Of a stretch of DNA of 64,000 nt, positions 8,662 through 17,912 are shown one piece after another. This stretch comes from Bordetella genomosp. 11 (lineage in GTDB: Bacteria; Pseudomonadota; Gammaproteobacteria; Burkholderiales; Burkholderiaceae_B). The first letter of the stretch is position 1, and each line of letters starts with the position of its first letter. A program made the position numbers and the translations under genes. The stretch lies in the NCBI RefSeq assembly GCF_002261215.1, contig NZ_NEVS01000004.1, positions 1-64,000 on the forward strand. Direction: 5' to 3'. The notes beneath the pieces are model-generated. The model did not search any database. It was not told the DNA's origin and worked only from the letters and a program-made list of their open reading frames with translations.

Positions 8662-9408
8662 TTAGCGGCCCGATACCGGGCGTGCGGTTTCGGCGCGCCG
8701 CCGTTTGGCCGGCGCGGCGGCGCCCGCGGCCTCGCGTTCGGCGCTGACCAGCCGCGGATACACGCTACGGGCCCCGGCGAGGAAATTCTCTACCGCGTAA
8801 CGCACCTTGTCGTCGAAGGAAACTTCCATCGGCGATTGATAGATGGTCTCGCGGATCGCGGTGTAGAACAGACCGTCGTGCAGCGTCCAGTAGAACTCGA
8901 TTTCCTGTTCGGAAATCGGCGTGTCGTCCGGAAGGCCGCAGTAGTGCCGCAATTCCTCGCAGCAGGGCGCGAGCAGTTCTTTCTTGATCAATTGCAGATA
9001 GCGCCGGTTCAGGCCGCTGCTTTCCAGCCCCGCGAACATATAGATGCGTATCCATTCCGGCTGGTAGGTCGCGCGGGCGTATTCGACGTAGAACCGCGCC
9101 AGCCTTTCCTGCAACGGTACGGAGCGGTCGCGCAGCAGCGTCACCCACTGCGGCTGCCAGCGCCCCATGAAAACGTGCAGATAGACTTTGTCGATCAGGT
9201 CCTGCTTGGATTTGAAGTACCGGTAAAGCAGCGGCTGGGTAATGCCCAGCCGCTGCGAGAGCTCGCGCGTGTGGCCGGCAAAGCCCTTTTCCGAGAAATA
9301 GCGGATGGCGCCGTGCAGGATCTGCTGCTCGCGTTCCGCCGCCCGCAGGCGGGGTTTTTTCTCTGGCGAGGATGTCGCCGCTTTCGTGGACTTGGTGGTC
9401 GACGCCAT
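8662..9408 (-). CDS. TetR/AcrR-family transcriptional regulator
   Basis: A 248-residue regulator. A basic N-terminal extension is followed by the TetR DNA-binding domain (about residues 22-70): REQQILHGAIRYFSEKGF, the recognition helix in LSQRLGITQPLLYRYFKSK, then DLIDKVY. The C-terminal ligand domain is unclassified, and the tail is Arg/Ala-rich. It is the last gene of a minus-strand run with the HbpS-like gene (5 bases away) and a Bug gene. It probably represses this run and its divergent partner through the ATCGAT palindrome at 10912, with a related site at 14325. Confidence 0.9.
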   Translation of the reverse strand: MASTTKSTKAATSSPEKKPRLRAAEREQQILHGAIRYFSEKGFAGHTRELSQRLGITQPLLYRYFKSKQDLIDKVYLHVFMGRWQPQWVTLLRDRSVPLQERLARFYVEYARATYQPEWIRIYMFAGLESSGLNRRYLQLIKKELLAPCCEELRHYCGLPDDTPISEQEIEFYWTLHDGLFYTAIRETIYQSPMEVSFDDKVRYAVENFLAGARSVYPRLVSAEREAAGAAAPAKRRRAETARPVSGR

Positions 9409-9413
9409 GGCGA

Positions 9414-9854
9414 TTACAGCGGGTCCCCCGTATCGGGTATCAGGCCCGCCGCGCGTACCGCCGGGACCAGGCAGAGCTCGTCGTTATCCGAGGTGTCGCC
9501 GGAAATGCCGATGGAGCCGATCACATGGCCCGCGGCATCGCGGATCAGCGCGCCGCCCGCCACGGGCGCCAGCCGACCTTCGGAGATCGTGTTCAGGGCG
9601 GCGAAAAACACTGGCGCGCCCTGGGCCCGGCGCGCCAGTTCACGGCCGCCCAGTCCCATGCCCAGTACGCCCCAGGCCTTGGCCATGGCAAGCTGCGGCC
9701 GCATGATGCCCGAGTGGTCGGCGCGCTTGAGGACCACCAGGTGCCCGCCGGCATCCATGATGGCCACCGTCAAGGGTGCGAATCCGCGCTCGCGCCCCTG
9801 CTTGAGGGCCTCGTCGGCGATGCGGTCCGCCTGTTCCAGCAGCACGTTGCTCAT
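9414..9854 (-). CDS. GlcG/HbpS-family (PduO C-terminal-like) protein
   Basis: A 146-residue protein of the GlcG/HbpS/PduO-C fold: LTVAIMDAGGHLVVLKRADH near residues 27-46, then RPQLAMAKAWGVLGMG, GRLAPVAGGALIRDAAGHVIGSIGISG, and a terminal D-N-D-E-L-C. Family members bind haem, cobalamin or small ligands, or have no assigned role; they often accompany catabolic operons. The ATG at 9854 (MSNVLLEQADRIADEAL) matches the family start and has GGGAAG upstream. It sits between the Bug and TetR genes in one transcription unit. Confidence 0.85.
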   Translation of the reverse strand: MSNVLLEQADRIADEALKQGRERGFAPLTVAIMDAGGHLVVLKRADHSGIMRPQLAMAKAWGVLGMGLGGRELARRAQGAPVFFAALNTISEGRLAPVAGGALIRDAAGHVIGSIGISGDTSDNDELCLVPAVRAAGLIPDTGDPL

Positions 9855-9883
9855 TGAGATTCTTCCCGTGTGCGGCGACGCGT

Positions 9884-10852
9884 TCAATCCACGCGTATGC
9901 CGTTGTCCTTGATGATTTTGGCGTATTTGCCGGTCTCGGCGCGATTGAAGCGTACCAGTTCTTCGGGGCTGGTATGCATGGCGTCCACCCCCAGGTCATA
10001 GTAAAGCTTGACGAGCGCCGGGTCGGACATGGCGCGGCGGATGGCCTCGCGGTAGCTGGCCACCACATCGGCGGGCGTGCGGGCAGGCAGGTAAACGCCC
10101 CATGAATTCAAGGCCACCATGCCCGGCAATCCGCTTTCGGCTACCGTCGGCACATCGGGCAGTTGCGGGAAGCGCTGCGCGCTGGTGATGGCCAGCGGCC
10201 GCAGCTTGCCCGCCTTGATGTACTGCATCACGGCCTGGGTATCGGCGAAGATCATATCGATCTGGCCGCCCATCACGTCGTTGACCGCCGCGACACCGCC
10301 TTTGTAGGGGACGTGCTGCATCTTGATGCCGGCCGCCTCGTCCAGCATTTCTCCGCTCAGATGGGCCAGGGTGCCGGCGCCGCCCGAGCCGAAATTCAGC
10401 GCGCCCGGTTTCGCCTTGGCCGCCTGGATGATTTCCTGCAGCGACTTGTAGGGCGATTTGGGGTTCACCACCAGCACCACGGGGCCGGTGGCCACCAGCG
10501 ATACGGGTAGGAAGTCGCGCTCCATGTTGTAGGGCACTTTGCTCAGAAGGGGATTGACCAGCGTCGGCCCCATATTCCCCATCATGAAGGTGTAGCCGTC
10601 GGCCGGCTGGCGTGCGGCGTACTCGGTGCCCAGCGACCCGGCCGCGCCGGGCTTGTTGTCGATAATCACCGGTTGCTTCCAGACATCGCCCAGGCGCTGG
10701 CCAAGGATGCGGGCCATCAGGTCGGATGCGCCGCCGGGCGGGAAAGTCACGACAAGGTGGACGGGACGATCGGGAAAAGCGGCCGTGGCGACGCTGGCCC
10801 ATAGGGCGAGCAGCGCTGCCGCGGCCATGCGGGCCGTGGTTTGGGGGTACAT
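9884..10852 (-). CDS. Bug-family tripartite tricarboxylate transporter substrate-binding protein
   Basis: A 322-residue secreted receptor. The signal peptide is MYPQTTARMAAAALLALWAS, cleaved near TAA-FPDRP. The mature part has FPDRPVHLVVTFPPGGASDL, with the conserved Asp before MARILG, then IDNKPGAAGSLGTEYAARQP, LNFGSGGAGTLAHLSGE and VPYKGGVAAVNDVMGGQID. The ATG at 10852 has AGGAG 8 bases upstream; a longer frame would cover the operator region. It heads the Bug-HbpS-TetR transcription unit and is divergent from the LVIVD gene. The ligand is unknown. Confidence 0.93.
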   Translation of the reverse strand: MYPQTTARMAAAALLALWASVATAAFPDRPVHLVVTFPPGGASDLMARILGQRLGDVWKQPVIIDNKPGAAGSLGTEYAARQPADGYTFMMGNMGPTLVNPLLSKVPYNMERDFLPVSLVATGPVVLVVNPKSPYKSLQEIIQAAKAKPGALNFGSGGAGTLAHLSGEMLDEAAGIKMQHVPYKGGVAAVNDVMGGQIDMIFADTQAVMQYIKAGKLRPLAITSAQRFPQLPDVPTVAESGLPGMVALNSWGVYLPARTPADVVASYREAIRRAMSDPALVKLYYDLGVDAMHTSPEELVRFNRAETGKYAKIIKDNGIRVD

Positions 10853-10911
10853 TCCTTGTCTCCTGGTGGTATATGAGGGCGCCGTTCTATGCGGCGCCTT
10901 TGCGGATATAC

Positions 10912-10923
10912 TATCGATCGATA
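10912..10923. promoter_or_regulatory. Candidate TetR operator, TATCGATCGATA palindrome
   Basis: A perfect 12-bp palindrome made of two overlapping ATCGAT units lies in the 110-base gap between the divergent Bug (start 10852) and LVIVD (start 10963) genes. A shorter copy (CTATCGATAA) occurs upstream of the dehydrogenase gene at 14264. Both positions suit a repressor. Assignment to the TetR protein at 8662 is inferred. Confidence 0.5.
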
Positions 10924-10962
10924 AATTAGAAAGCAATCACAGAATCCTCAGCGGGAAATTTC

Positions 10963-12216
10963 ATGGCGAATTTCAGCAGTCCCAGCCAGGCCGGCCGTGC
11001 CGACCAGACCCTGGCCCACAATATGAAACTATTGGCCCAACACGAGCTGGAAGGCTTTGGCGGGCTGGGCGAGGGCATCGCCATGCAGCAGACCGGCGAC
11101 GGCCGCCGCATCCTGTGGATGGCGCACGAATCCGCGCCGAAGAATTTCACCGCTGTCGACGTGACCGATCCGCGCCAGCCCCGCATGGTGGTGCAGACCG
11201 AGCTTCCGCATATGAAGGTGCGGTCCAACTCCCTGGATGTGTGCGGCAACCTGATGGCGGTCGCCTATCAGGTGCAGTCCCCGGGCATGAAGCCCGCCGG
11301 CTTCGACCTGTTCGATATCTCGGTTCCCGAGCAGCCGCGCCTGCTGTCGCACTTCGACTGCGCCGGGCCGTATTCGCGCGGCGTGCACGCGCTGTGGTTC
11401 GTCGACGGCAAGACCGTGCACATGGCGTCCGGCGCGCCGGATTTCCAGCCGCACGATCCCAAGGATGACCAGTTCTACCGCATCGTGGACGTCAGCGACC
11501 CCGCCAAGCCGGTCGAGGCCGGGCGCTGGTGGTATCCCGGAACCCGTGTCGGCGATAAGGAACCGCAGCCGCGGCGCCTGCCGGAAAAATTCGATACGGG
11601 CTTTCGCGCGCACAACACCAACGTATATCCCCAGCGTCCCGATCGCGCCTATGTCGGCTACATCGACGGCGGTGCCTTCGTCCTGGATATCTCCGACAAA
11701 TCCAATATCAAGGTGGTCTCCAGCTGGAACCACTCGCCGCCCAACAACGGCTTCACGCACACGGTGCTGCCGCTGTTCGACCGCGATCTGTGGATCGTCA
11801 GCGACGAATGCGTCCAGGACGACGGCGCGGACTGGCCCAAGCTGGTCTGGGTGGTGAACGCCAAGTCCGAAACGCATCCGCTGCCCATCGGCACTTTCCC
11901 GATGCCGCCGGTGGAAGCCTTCGCCAAGCGCGGCGGCCGCTTCGGCGCGCACAATCTGCACGAAAACCTGCCGCTGCCGGTCTCCTTCCAGTCGGATACC
12001 TTGATCGTCGGCACGTTCTTCAATGGCGGCGTGCGGGTCTACGACACGACCGATCCCTATCATGTGGAAGAAGTCGCCTACTATGTCCCGGGCGCGCCCA
12101 AGCTGTCGCCGGCCGGCGCCATCCAGTTGAACGACGTCTACGTCGACGACCGCCGCATCGTCTACACGATCGACCGCTTCTCCGGCGGCCTGTACATTCT
12201 CGAGATGACCCTCTGA
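10963..12216 (+). CDS. LVIVD-repeat beta-propeller protein
   Basis: A 417-residue protein with repeated blade motifs of the form V-x-D-V/I-S/T-D-P-x-x-P (TAVDVTDPRQPRMV, FDLFDISVPEQPRLLSHF, YRIVDVSDPAKPVEAGRWW, VRVYDTTDPYHVEEVAYYV), as in LVIVD-repeat and selenium-binding-protein-like propellers. There is no signal peptide, so it is probably cytoplasmic. Conserved His-rich blocks (FRAHNTNVYPQRPDRAYVGY, FGAHNLHENLP) may bind metal. Its biochemical function is not known. It starts the plus-strand unit with the CobW GTPase (23 bases downstream) and faces the Bug-HbpS-TetR unit. Confidence 0.8.
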   Translation: MANFSSPSQAGRADQTLAHNMKLLAQHELEGFGGLGEGIAMQQTGDGRRILWMAHESAPKNFTAVDVTDPRQPRMVVQTELPHMKVRSNSLDVCGNLMAVAYQVQSPGMKPAGFDLFDISVPEQPRLLSHFDCAGPYSRGVHALWFVDGKTVHMASGAPDFQPHDPKDDQFYRIVDVSDPAKPVEAGRWWYPGTRVGDKEPQPRRLPEKFDTGFRAHNTNVYPQRPDRAYVGYIDGGAFVLDISDKSNIKVVSSWNHSPPNNGFTHTVLPLFDRDLWIVSDECVQDDGADWPKLVWVVNAKSETHPLPIGTFPMPPVEAFAKRGGRFGAHNLHENLPLPVSFQSDTLIVGTFFNGGVRVYDTTDPYHVEEVAYYVPGAPKLSPAGAIQLNDVYVDDRRIVYTIDRFSGGLYILEMTL

Positions 12217-12239
12217 CCGGCGCGGCCGGACCTTCCCGC

Positions 12240-13286
12240 ATGGCATATCAGCGCGATCCCCTGGCGGGCAAGTTGCCCGTCACGCTCATCACCGGCTTTC
12301 TGGGCAGCGGCAAGACCACGCTGATCCGTCGGCTGCTGACCCACCCGGACATGAACCGGGTGGCTGTGGTGATCAACGAGGTCGGCGAGATCGGCATCGA
12401 CAACGACCTCGTTGTCATGTCGTCGGAAAACGTCAGCCTGCTGGCCAACGGCTGCCTGTGCTGCACCGTGCGCACTGATTTGCAGGAAACGTTGCGCGAA
12501 TTGTTCGGCCAGCGCCGCGCCGGCCAGATCGCCGATTTCGACCGCGTGGTCATAGAAACCACCGGCCTGGCCGACCCCGCGCCCGTCATCCAGACGCTGG
12601 CCAGCGACACGATGCTGGGCGCCCAGTACAGGCTGGATGGCGTGGTGACGCTGGTCGACGCGGTGAACGGGCCCGAACAACTCACGAGCCAACCCGAGGC
12701 CGTCAAGCAGGCGGCGGTGGCGGATCTGCTGGTCATCACCAAGGAAGATCTGGCGCAGCCGGCCAGCGTGCGCGCGCTGATGGCTTCGCTGCGCGAGATC
12801 AATGGCAACGCGGCGGTGCGGCATACCAGCATGGGGCAGATCGAGCCGGCCGAACTGACGGGACTGGGCCTGACCAGCGCGCGTTCGCGGGAAGGCGCGC
12901 TGCGATTCCTGGGGACGGCATTCGACCAGCCGCCGGCGGACGGCGAGCAGGGCGGTTATCTGGGCGAGCGCGTGCCTTCCCGGCACCCGGGCATCGATAC
13001 GCTGGCGCTGCGCTTCGAGGCGCCTTTTACCTGGGATGTCTTCGCGGCGGCGATGGATATGCTGATCAGCATGCGCGGCGTGGACCTGTTGCGCGTGAAG
13101 GGTATCGTCAACGTGGAAGGCAAGCCGGTGGTGGTGCAGGCCGTGCAGCACATCATGCATCCGCCGGTCACGCTGGACGAATGGCCCGGCGAGGACCATG
13201 GCTCGCGCCTGGTGTTCATCACCCGCAACATCAAGGCGGCGGCGATACGCGGCCTGTTCGAGGCCGTCGGCGCGATACGGTCCTAG
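12240..13286 (+). CDS. CobW/COG0523-family GTPase (metal chaperone)
   Basis: A 348-residue G3E GTPase with Walker A GFLGSGKTTLI near residues 18-28, Walker B/switch block INEVGEIGIDND, the metal-binding CxCC motif in NGCLCCTVRTDL, and guanine specificity by VITKEDL. The C-terminal CobW_C domain (IDTLALRFEAPFTWDVFAAA) is intact. COG0523 proteins deliver Zn or other metals to client enzymes. The usual link is to zinc stress or nitrile hydratase; here it lies in a catabolic region, which suggests metal loading of a local enzyme such as the amidohydrolase. The ATG at 12240 follows the LVIVD stop by 23 bases; the frame open further upstream is antisense-like chance. Confidence 0.9.
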   Translation: MAYQRDPLAGKLPVTLITGFLGSGKTTLIRRLLTHPDMNRVAVVINEVGEIGIDNDLVVMSSENVSLLANGCLCCTVRTDLQETLRELFGQRRAGQIADFDRVVIETTGLADPAPVIQTLASDTMLGAQYRLDGVVTLVDAVNGPEQLTSQPEAVKQAAVADLLVITKEDLAQPASVRALMASLREINGNAAVRHTSMGQIEPAELTGLGLTSARSREGALRFLGTAFDQPPADGEQGGYLGERVPSRHPGIDTLALRFEAPFTWDVFAAAMDMLISMRGVDLLRVKGIVNVEGKPVVVQAVQHIMHPPVTLDEWPGEDHGSRLVFITRNIKAAAIRGLFEAVGAIRS

Positions 13287-13296
13287 CGGCCGGGCA

Positions 13297-13321
13297 GCCG
13301 GGGCGGTGCTACGCCCCCGGC
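13297..13321. terminator. GC hairpin between convergent cobW-like and dehydrogenase genes
   Basis: GCCGGGG (13297-13303) pairs with CCCCGGC (13315-13321), with an extra inner CG pair and one bulge. It sits between convergent stops. There is no T-run, so terminator activity is uncertain. Confidence 0.35.
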
Positions 13322-13337
13322 GCTTGCATGGCGATCG

Positions 13338-14264
13338 CTATCGCGATATCGCCGACATCTTTTCCAGCACGTCATAGACGGCCGCGGTGTCCGATTCGCC
13401 ATGCCCCATCCCCATGGCGGCGTTGTAGACCGGTATGCAGGCACTGAACAGCGGCGCCGGTACGTTGGCGTCGGCCAGCGCGGCCCCGATCAGCTTCATG
13501 TCCTTTTGCCAGGTCGAGACCTTCATGGTGGCTTCGTCCCAGGTGCCCGCGCTCATGGCGGGGCCGCGAACCTGCAGCATGCGCGAACCGCCGGCGCCAT
13601 CGGACAACACCTTGACGGCGAGATCCAGATCGATCCCCAGGCGGTGCCCCATCAGCAAGGCCTCGGCCGCGGAAATATTGTGGATGGCCACCAGCAGATT
13701 CGCCATCAGCTTCATGCGCATGCCGTTGCCGAAGGCGCCGATGTTGTAGGTCACGCGCGCGAAGCCGTCGAAGACGTCCTGCATGGCTTCGATCGCCGCG
13801 GCATCGCCGCTGGCATAGACGGCGAGATCGCGGTTGACGGCCTGCGCGCCGGTGCCCGATAGCGGGCAGTCCAGCAGGGTGATGCCGCGGGCCGCGAGCA
13901 GGTCGGCGGCCTGCTGTTTAACTGGAATGGCCAGGGTGCTGGTTTCGGCGACCCGCAATCCTTCCGCGCCTGCCGCCGCGATCTGCCGGGATACGTCGCA
14001 GAGCGCGGCGTCGTTGGGCAGGCACAGAATCAGGAATCGCGCCGCGGCGATCGCCTCCTCCGGGACGCTGACCGCCGTCGCTCCGGCGGCTTGCAGGGCC
14101 GCCCGCGCCGCCGGCAAGGGGTCATAGCCCACCACGGGGAACCCCGCCTTGACGAGGTTCGCCGAGATCGCCGATCCCATGATGCCGATGCCCAGAACGC
14201 CCACGGTCGGGCGCTGCGCCGAAGATGCGGATCCTGTGGAGGATGATGCGGAAAATGCGGTCAC
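13338..14264 (-). CDS. NAD(P)-dependent 3-hydroxyisobutyrate-type dehydrogenase
   Basis: A 308-residue beta-hydroxyacid dehydrogenase. The Rossmann motif is VGVLGIGIMGSAISANLVKA near residues 21-40, the substrate-binding block is LDCPLSGTGAQAVNRDLAVY, and the catalytic Lys lies in GNGMRMKLMANLLVAIHN. The C-terminal helical domain is complete. Family members oxidise 3-hydroxyisobutyrate, tartronate semialdehyde or related acids; the specificity cannot be read. The GTG start at 14264 is chosen because GAGGA lies 7-11 bases upstream, while the frame upstream of it is non-homologous. A candidate operator lies 60 bases upstream. Confidence 0.87.
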   Translation of the reverse strand: MTAFSASSSTGSASSAQRPTVGVLGIGIMGSAISANLVKAGFPVVGYDPLPAARAALQAAGATAVSVPEEAIAAARFLILCLPNDAALCDVSRQIAAAGAEGLRVAETSTLAIPVKQQAADLLAARGITLLDCPLSGTGAQAVNRDLAVYASGDAAAIEAMQDVFDGFARVTYNIGAFGNGMRMKLMANLLVAIHNISAAEALLMGHRLGIDLDLAVKVLSDGAGGSRMLQVRGPAMSAGTWDEATMKVSTWQKDMKLIGAALADANVPAPLFSACIPVYNAAMGMGHGESDTAAVYDVLEKMSAISR

Positions 14265-14324
14265 GGCCTGTCCTCGTGCGTGGCGGCTTGCCGGCGGCGG
14301 TCGTTCCGGCGGCAATAGTTGATC

Positions 14325-14332
14325 TATCGATA
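14325..14332. promoter_or_regulatory. Second copy of the ATCGAT-type operator
   Basis: TATCGATA (inside GATCTATCGATAATTTG) lies 61 bases upstream of the dehydrogenase start on the minus strand. It shares the CTATCGAT...ATAA core with the 12-bp palindrome at 10912. The site is short and could be chance, but the matching context supports a shared regulator. Confidence 0.35.
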
Positions 14333-14437
14333 ATTTGCCGAGTATAGCGCCCACGGCGCCGGCGCGGGACATTGCCCGCGCCCTTGCGCCGCTGCGTGCC
14401 GCCCCGCGATCCTGCCCCGCAGGGCGGGGCAGGGGCA

Positions 14438-15376
<939 letters not shown>

Positions 15377-15416
15377 GGTGATGGCTCCAGATAATGCGAT
15401 GGACGACCGCGCGGCG

Positions 15417-16283
15417 TCAGGCGTACAGCCGTGCCGGGTTGCGTGTCAGCAGTGCGTGCGCGGTGGCGGCATCGCCGCAGGCTTGCCGCGCCAGGTCCAG
15501 CAGCGCGCCGTCGTCCGGCGCCGTGTACTTGACGTTGACGTGCGGCCAGTCGGTACCCCATAGCACGCGGTCCGGCGCGGCGGCGATCAGCGCCCGCATC
15601 TGGTCGATCGCCCGGTGCGGCTGGCCGTCGGTGACGCGATCGGCGCCCGATACCTTGACCCACACATCGGGCGATTCCAGCCAGCGCAGCAGCGCCTGGC
15701 CCGCGTCGCTAATCAAGCCGCCATCCGCCGGCAGGCGCGCCATGTGGTCGACCACCACCGGTACGCCGCAGCCGTCCAGTGCCTGCAGCACGGCGATGGT
15801 GTCGGCCGGCCCGGCGTGGACCAGCGCATGCCAGCCATAGGGCGCCACCCTGGCGACGGTTGCCCGCATGCGCGCGGCATCGATGTGCGGCGCGCCGCCG
15901 CTCAAATGCGCCAGTACGTTGAAGCGGATGCCGCGCACGCCGGCATCGTGCATGGCGCGCAGCGTCTCTTCGGGAATGTCGGGATCGATGATGGCGATGC
16001 CGCGGTAGGCGCCACGGCTGGCGGCCAGCGCGCCCAGCATCGCCGAATGGTCGGCCCCGTAGTTCGCCCCATGGACAATGACGCCGCGCGTCACGCCCAT
16101 GCGGGCGTGCAGGGCGTGCGCCATATCGAACGAGGCTTCGGCGGGGCGATAGGAAGGATTCGGCGGCAGGGGATATGTATCCCATGGACCGAAGACATGG
16201 AAATGGCTGTCCCAGATGTCGTCCTGCCGCGCGCTTTCCCGCGCGGCCTGTTGCGACTCGGGTCGCGGGGCCTGTTGTGCCAT
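15417..16283 (-). CDS. Amidohydrolase-family TIM-barrel hydrolase (2-pyrone-4,6-dicarboxylate lactonase-like)
   Basis: A 288-residue metal-dependent hydrolase. The HxH motif is in DIWDSHFHVFGPWDTYPLPP; a second His is in VPVVVDHMARLPADGG; the catalytic Asp is in RVLWGTDWPHVNV. The pattern HxH...DHxAR...GTDWPH is shared with 2-pyrone-4,6-dicarboxylate lactonase (LigI) and related decarboxylase/lactonase enzymes. An N-terminal Gln/Ala-rich leader of about 20 residues precedes the barrel, so the true start may be slightly later. AGGAG lies upstream of the ATG at 16283. It shares an operon with an SMP-30 lactonase and an SDR. Substrate unknown. Confidence 0.87.
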   Translation of the reverse strand: MAQQAPRPESQQAARESARQDDIWDSHFHVFGPWDTYPLPPNPSYRPAEASFDMAHALHARMGVTRGVIVHGANYGADHSAMLGALAASRGAYRGIAIIDPDIPEETLRAMHDAGVRGIRFNVLAHLSGGAPHIDAARMRATVARVAPYGWHALVHAGPADTIAVLQALDGCGVPVVVDHMARLPADGGLISDAGQALLRWLESPDVWVKVSGADRVTDGQPHRAIDQMRALIAAAPDRVLWGTDWPHVNVKYTAPDDGALLDLARQACGDAATAHALLTRNPARLYA

Positions 16284-16304
16284 GGCGTCTTGGTTCTCCT
16301 GGGT

Positions 16305-17105
16305 TCAGTCGCAGCGCACGCTCATGCCGCCGTCGACCACGATTTCCGCGCCGGTGATGAAGCGTGCCTCGTCCGATGCCAGGAAAAGCGCCGCGTTCGC
16401 GGTATCGCGCCCGTCGCCCATGAAGCTTAGCGGGATGCGCGACTGGCGCTGCTGCAACAGGGTCTCCACATCGCCGCCCGCGCGCTGCTTCGCCAGGCGC
16501 GCCTCGACCATCGGGGTATGCATCTGGCCCGGGATGACGGTGTTCACGCGGATGTTCTTCTTGGCGTACTCCACCGCCACGACGCGCGAAAACTGGATCA
16601 CGCCGGCCTTGGCCGAGGCATAGCCGACCTGGGCCGAGCCGGTCCAGCGGATGCCGGAGGTCGAAGCGGTGTTGACGATGGCCCCGCCGCCCTGCGCTTC
16701 CATCAGCGGCAGCACGTGCTTGCAGGTCAGGAACACGCTCTTCAGGTTGAAGGCGATCTGGGCGTCCCAGACTTCCTCTGACAGCGTCACCGGCCCGCCC
16801 TTGGCCGAACCGCCCACATTGTTGACCAGGATATCCACCCGGCCGTACTGCTCGCGGCAGGCTTGCACCATGGCGGCGACCTCGTCGTCGCGCGTGACGT
16901 CGCAGGTCCAGGGCGTGACGTCGCCTCCCGCGGCGCGGATGCGCTCCAGGGTTTCCGTCATTGCGTCGGCGTCCTTGTCGACCGCGAAAATGCGCGCGCC
17001 TTCCTGGGCGAAGCGGACCGCGACGGCCCGTCCATTGCCCCAGCCCGGCCCGACGCATCCCGCGCCGACCACGATGGCTACCTTGTCTTGCAGTCTTCCG
17101 CTCAT
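16305..17105 (-). CDS. Short-chain dehydrogenase/reductase
   Basis: A 266-residue classical SDR. The nucleotide-binding loop VVGAGCVGPGWGNGRAVAVR is longer than the usual TGxxxGxG, as in a subset of SDRs. NNVGGSAKGG is the structural Asn block, the active site is STSGIRWTGSAQVGYASAKAG (Ser, Tyr-x3-Lys), and the tail VDGGMSVRCD is typical. Asp after the second strand (FAVDKDADAM) favours NAD(H). The ATG at 17105 gives MSGRLQDKVAIVVGAG; a longer frame is not homologous. It lies 21 bases before the amidohydrolase gene in the same operon, presumably oxidising a hydroxy intermediate. Confidence 0.9.
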   Translation of the reverse strand: MSGRLQDKVAIVVGAGCVGPGWGNGRAVAVRFAQEGARIFAVDKDADAMTETLERIRAAGGDVTPWTCDVTRDDEVAAMVQACREQYGRVDILVNNVGGSAKGGPVTLSEEVWDAQIAFNLKSVFLTCKHVLPLMEAQGGGAIVNTASTSGIRWTGSAQVGYASAKAGVIQFSRVVAVEYAKKNIRVNTVIPGQMHTPMVEARLAKQRAGGDVETLLQQRQSRIPLSFMGDGRDTANAALFLASDEARFITGAEIVVDGGMSVRCD

Positions 17106-17133
17106 TGTGTGTCTCCAGCGTTTCCGGGCGTTT

Positions 17134-17706
17134 TTATTCGATTGCCGACGGGGGGATCGAGCCCATCTCGCGCGGCTCGCCGTCAGGCGGCATGACCTCG
17201 AAGACATTCAGCGTCATCGACACCAGCGAGTAATAGCCCGCGATGCCGACCAGGTCGATGATGCCCGCTTCGCCCAGGACCATGGTGGCTTTCTCGTAGA
17301 GCGCGTCCGGGATGCGGCGCTGCGCATGCAGCGTCGTCAGGAACTCGTGCACCAGGATCTCGTCATCGTTGACGTAGGGGATGGGCTTGCCGTCGCGCAG
17401 CGCGTCTATCATGGCTTCGGCCAGGCCTGCCTTCAGCGCCAGCTGCTTGTGCGCCCACCACTCGAACTCCGAGCGCCAGTGCCTGGCCAGGATCAGGATC
17501 GCCCATTCGGAAAGGCGCGGGGACAGGCTGGTTTCATAGCGGCAGTACCGTCCCAGCGCCTGAGCGGGTTCCGCCAGTCCGGGCCGATGCAGCCACACGG
17601 CCAGGGGGCCGCGGACGCGGCCACGCGGGCCGCTCGCGATCAGGTCATGAATGCGCTGTTGTTCGGCGTTCATCTGGCCGGGTTGCAGCGGTTGTATGCG
17701 TGCCAT
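17134..17706 (-). CDS. Carboxymuconolactone decarboxylase-family protein
   Basis: A 190-residue protein of the CMD/AhpD superfamily: GRYCRYETSLSPRLSEWAIL and EFEWWAHKQLALKAGLAEAM are the core helices, followed by the long C-terminal helix pair. The AhpD CxxC pair is absent, so a peroxidase role is unlikely. Many such proteins sit in aromatic or lactone catabolic operons with unproven activity. AAGGAG lies 7 bases before the ATG at 17706. It is the first gene of the minus-strand operon and diverges from a LysR gene; the operator candidate at 17796 lies between them. Confidence 0.85.
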   Translation of the reverse strand: MARIQPLQPGQMNAEQQRIHDLIASGPRGRVRGPLAVWLHRPGLAEPAQALGRYCRYETSLSPRLSEWAILILARHWRSEFEWWAHKQLALKAGLAEAMIDALRDGKPIPYVNDDEILVHEFLTTLHAQRRIPDALYEKATMVLGEAGIIDLVGIAGYYSLVSMTLNVFEVMPPDGEPREMGSIPPSAIE

Positions 17707-17795
17707 CTGGGTCTCCTTCGTTATGCTGTCCGTCGCGCGTCCACGCGGTGTCGGCTGGAATTCTGGGCGGCGGATTGGCTCCAGTCCAATATATT

Positions 17796-17819
17796 TTTTG
17801 GAAAGCTTTAATTCCAAAA
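17796..17819. promoter_or_regulatory. Inverted repeat TTTTGGAA-N8-TTCCAAAA, candidate LysR operator
   Basis: A perfect 8-bp inverted repeat around AGCTTTAA lies in the gap between the CMD-family gene (start 17706) and the divergent LysR gene (start 17913), in the position expected for an LTTR control site. The surrounding AT-rich tract also suits divergent promoters. Confidence 0.55.
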
Positions 17820-17912
17820 TAGAATTACAGACTTCGCGGGGAACCGTGGCGCAGCGCGGCTGCCTCACCCGCGCAGGGTGTCAGCATACATCCGCGTCGC
17901 AAAGGCATATCG

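Noticed and set aside
10929..12246. Minus-strand frame opposite the LVIVD-repeat gene
   Set aside because: The plus strand encodes a complete propeller with repeats, and the antisense frame has no conserved blocks.
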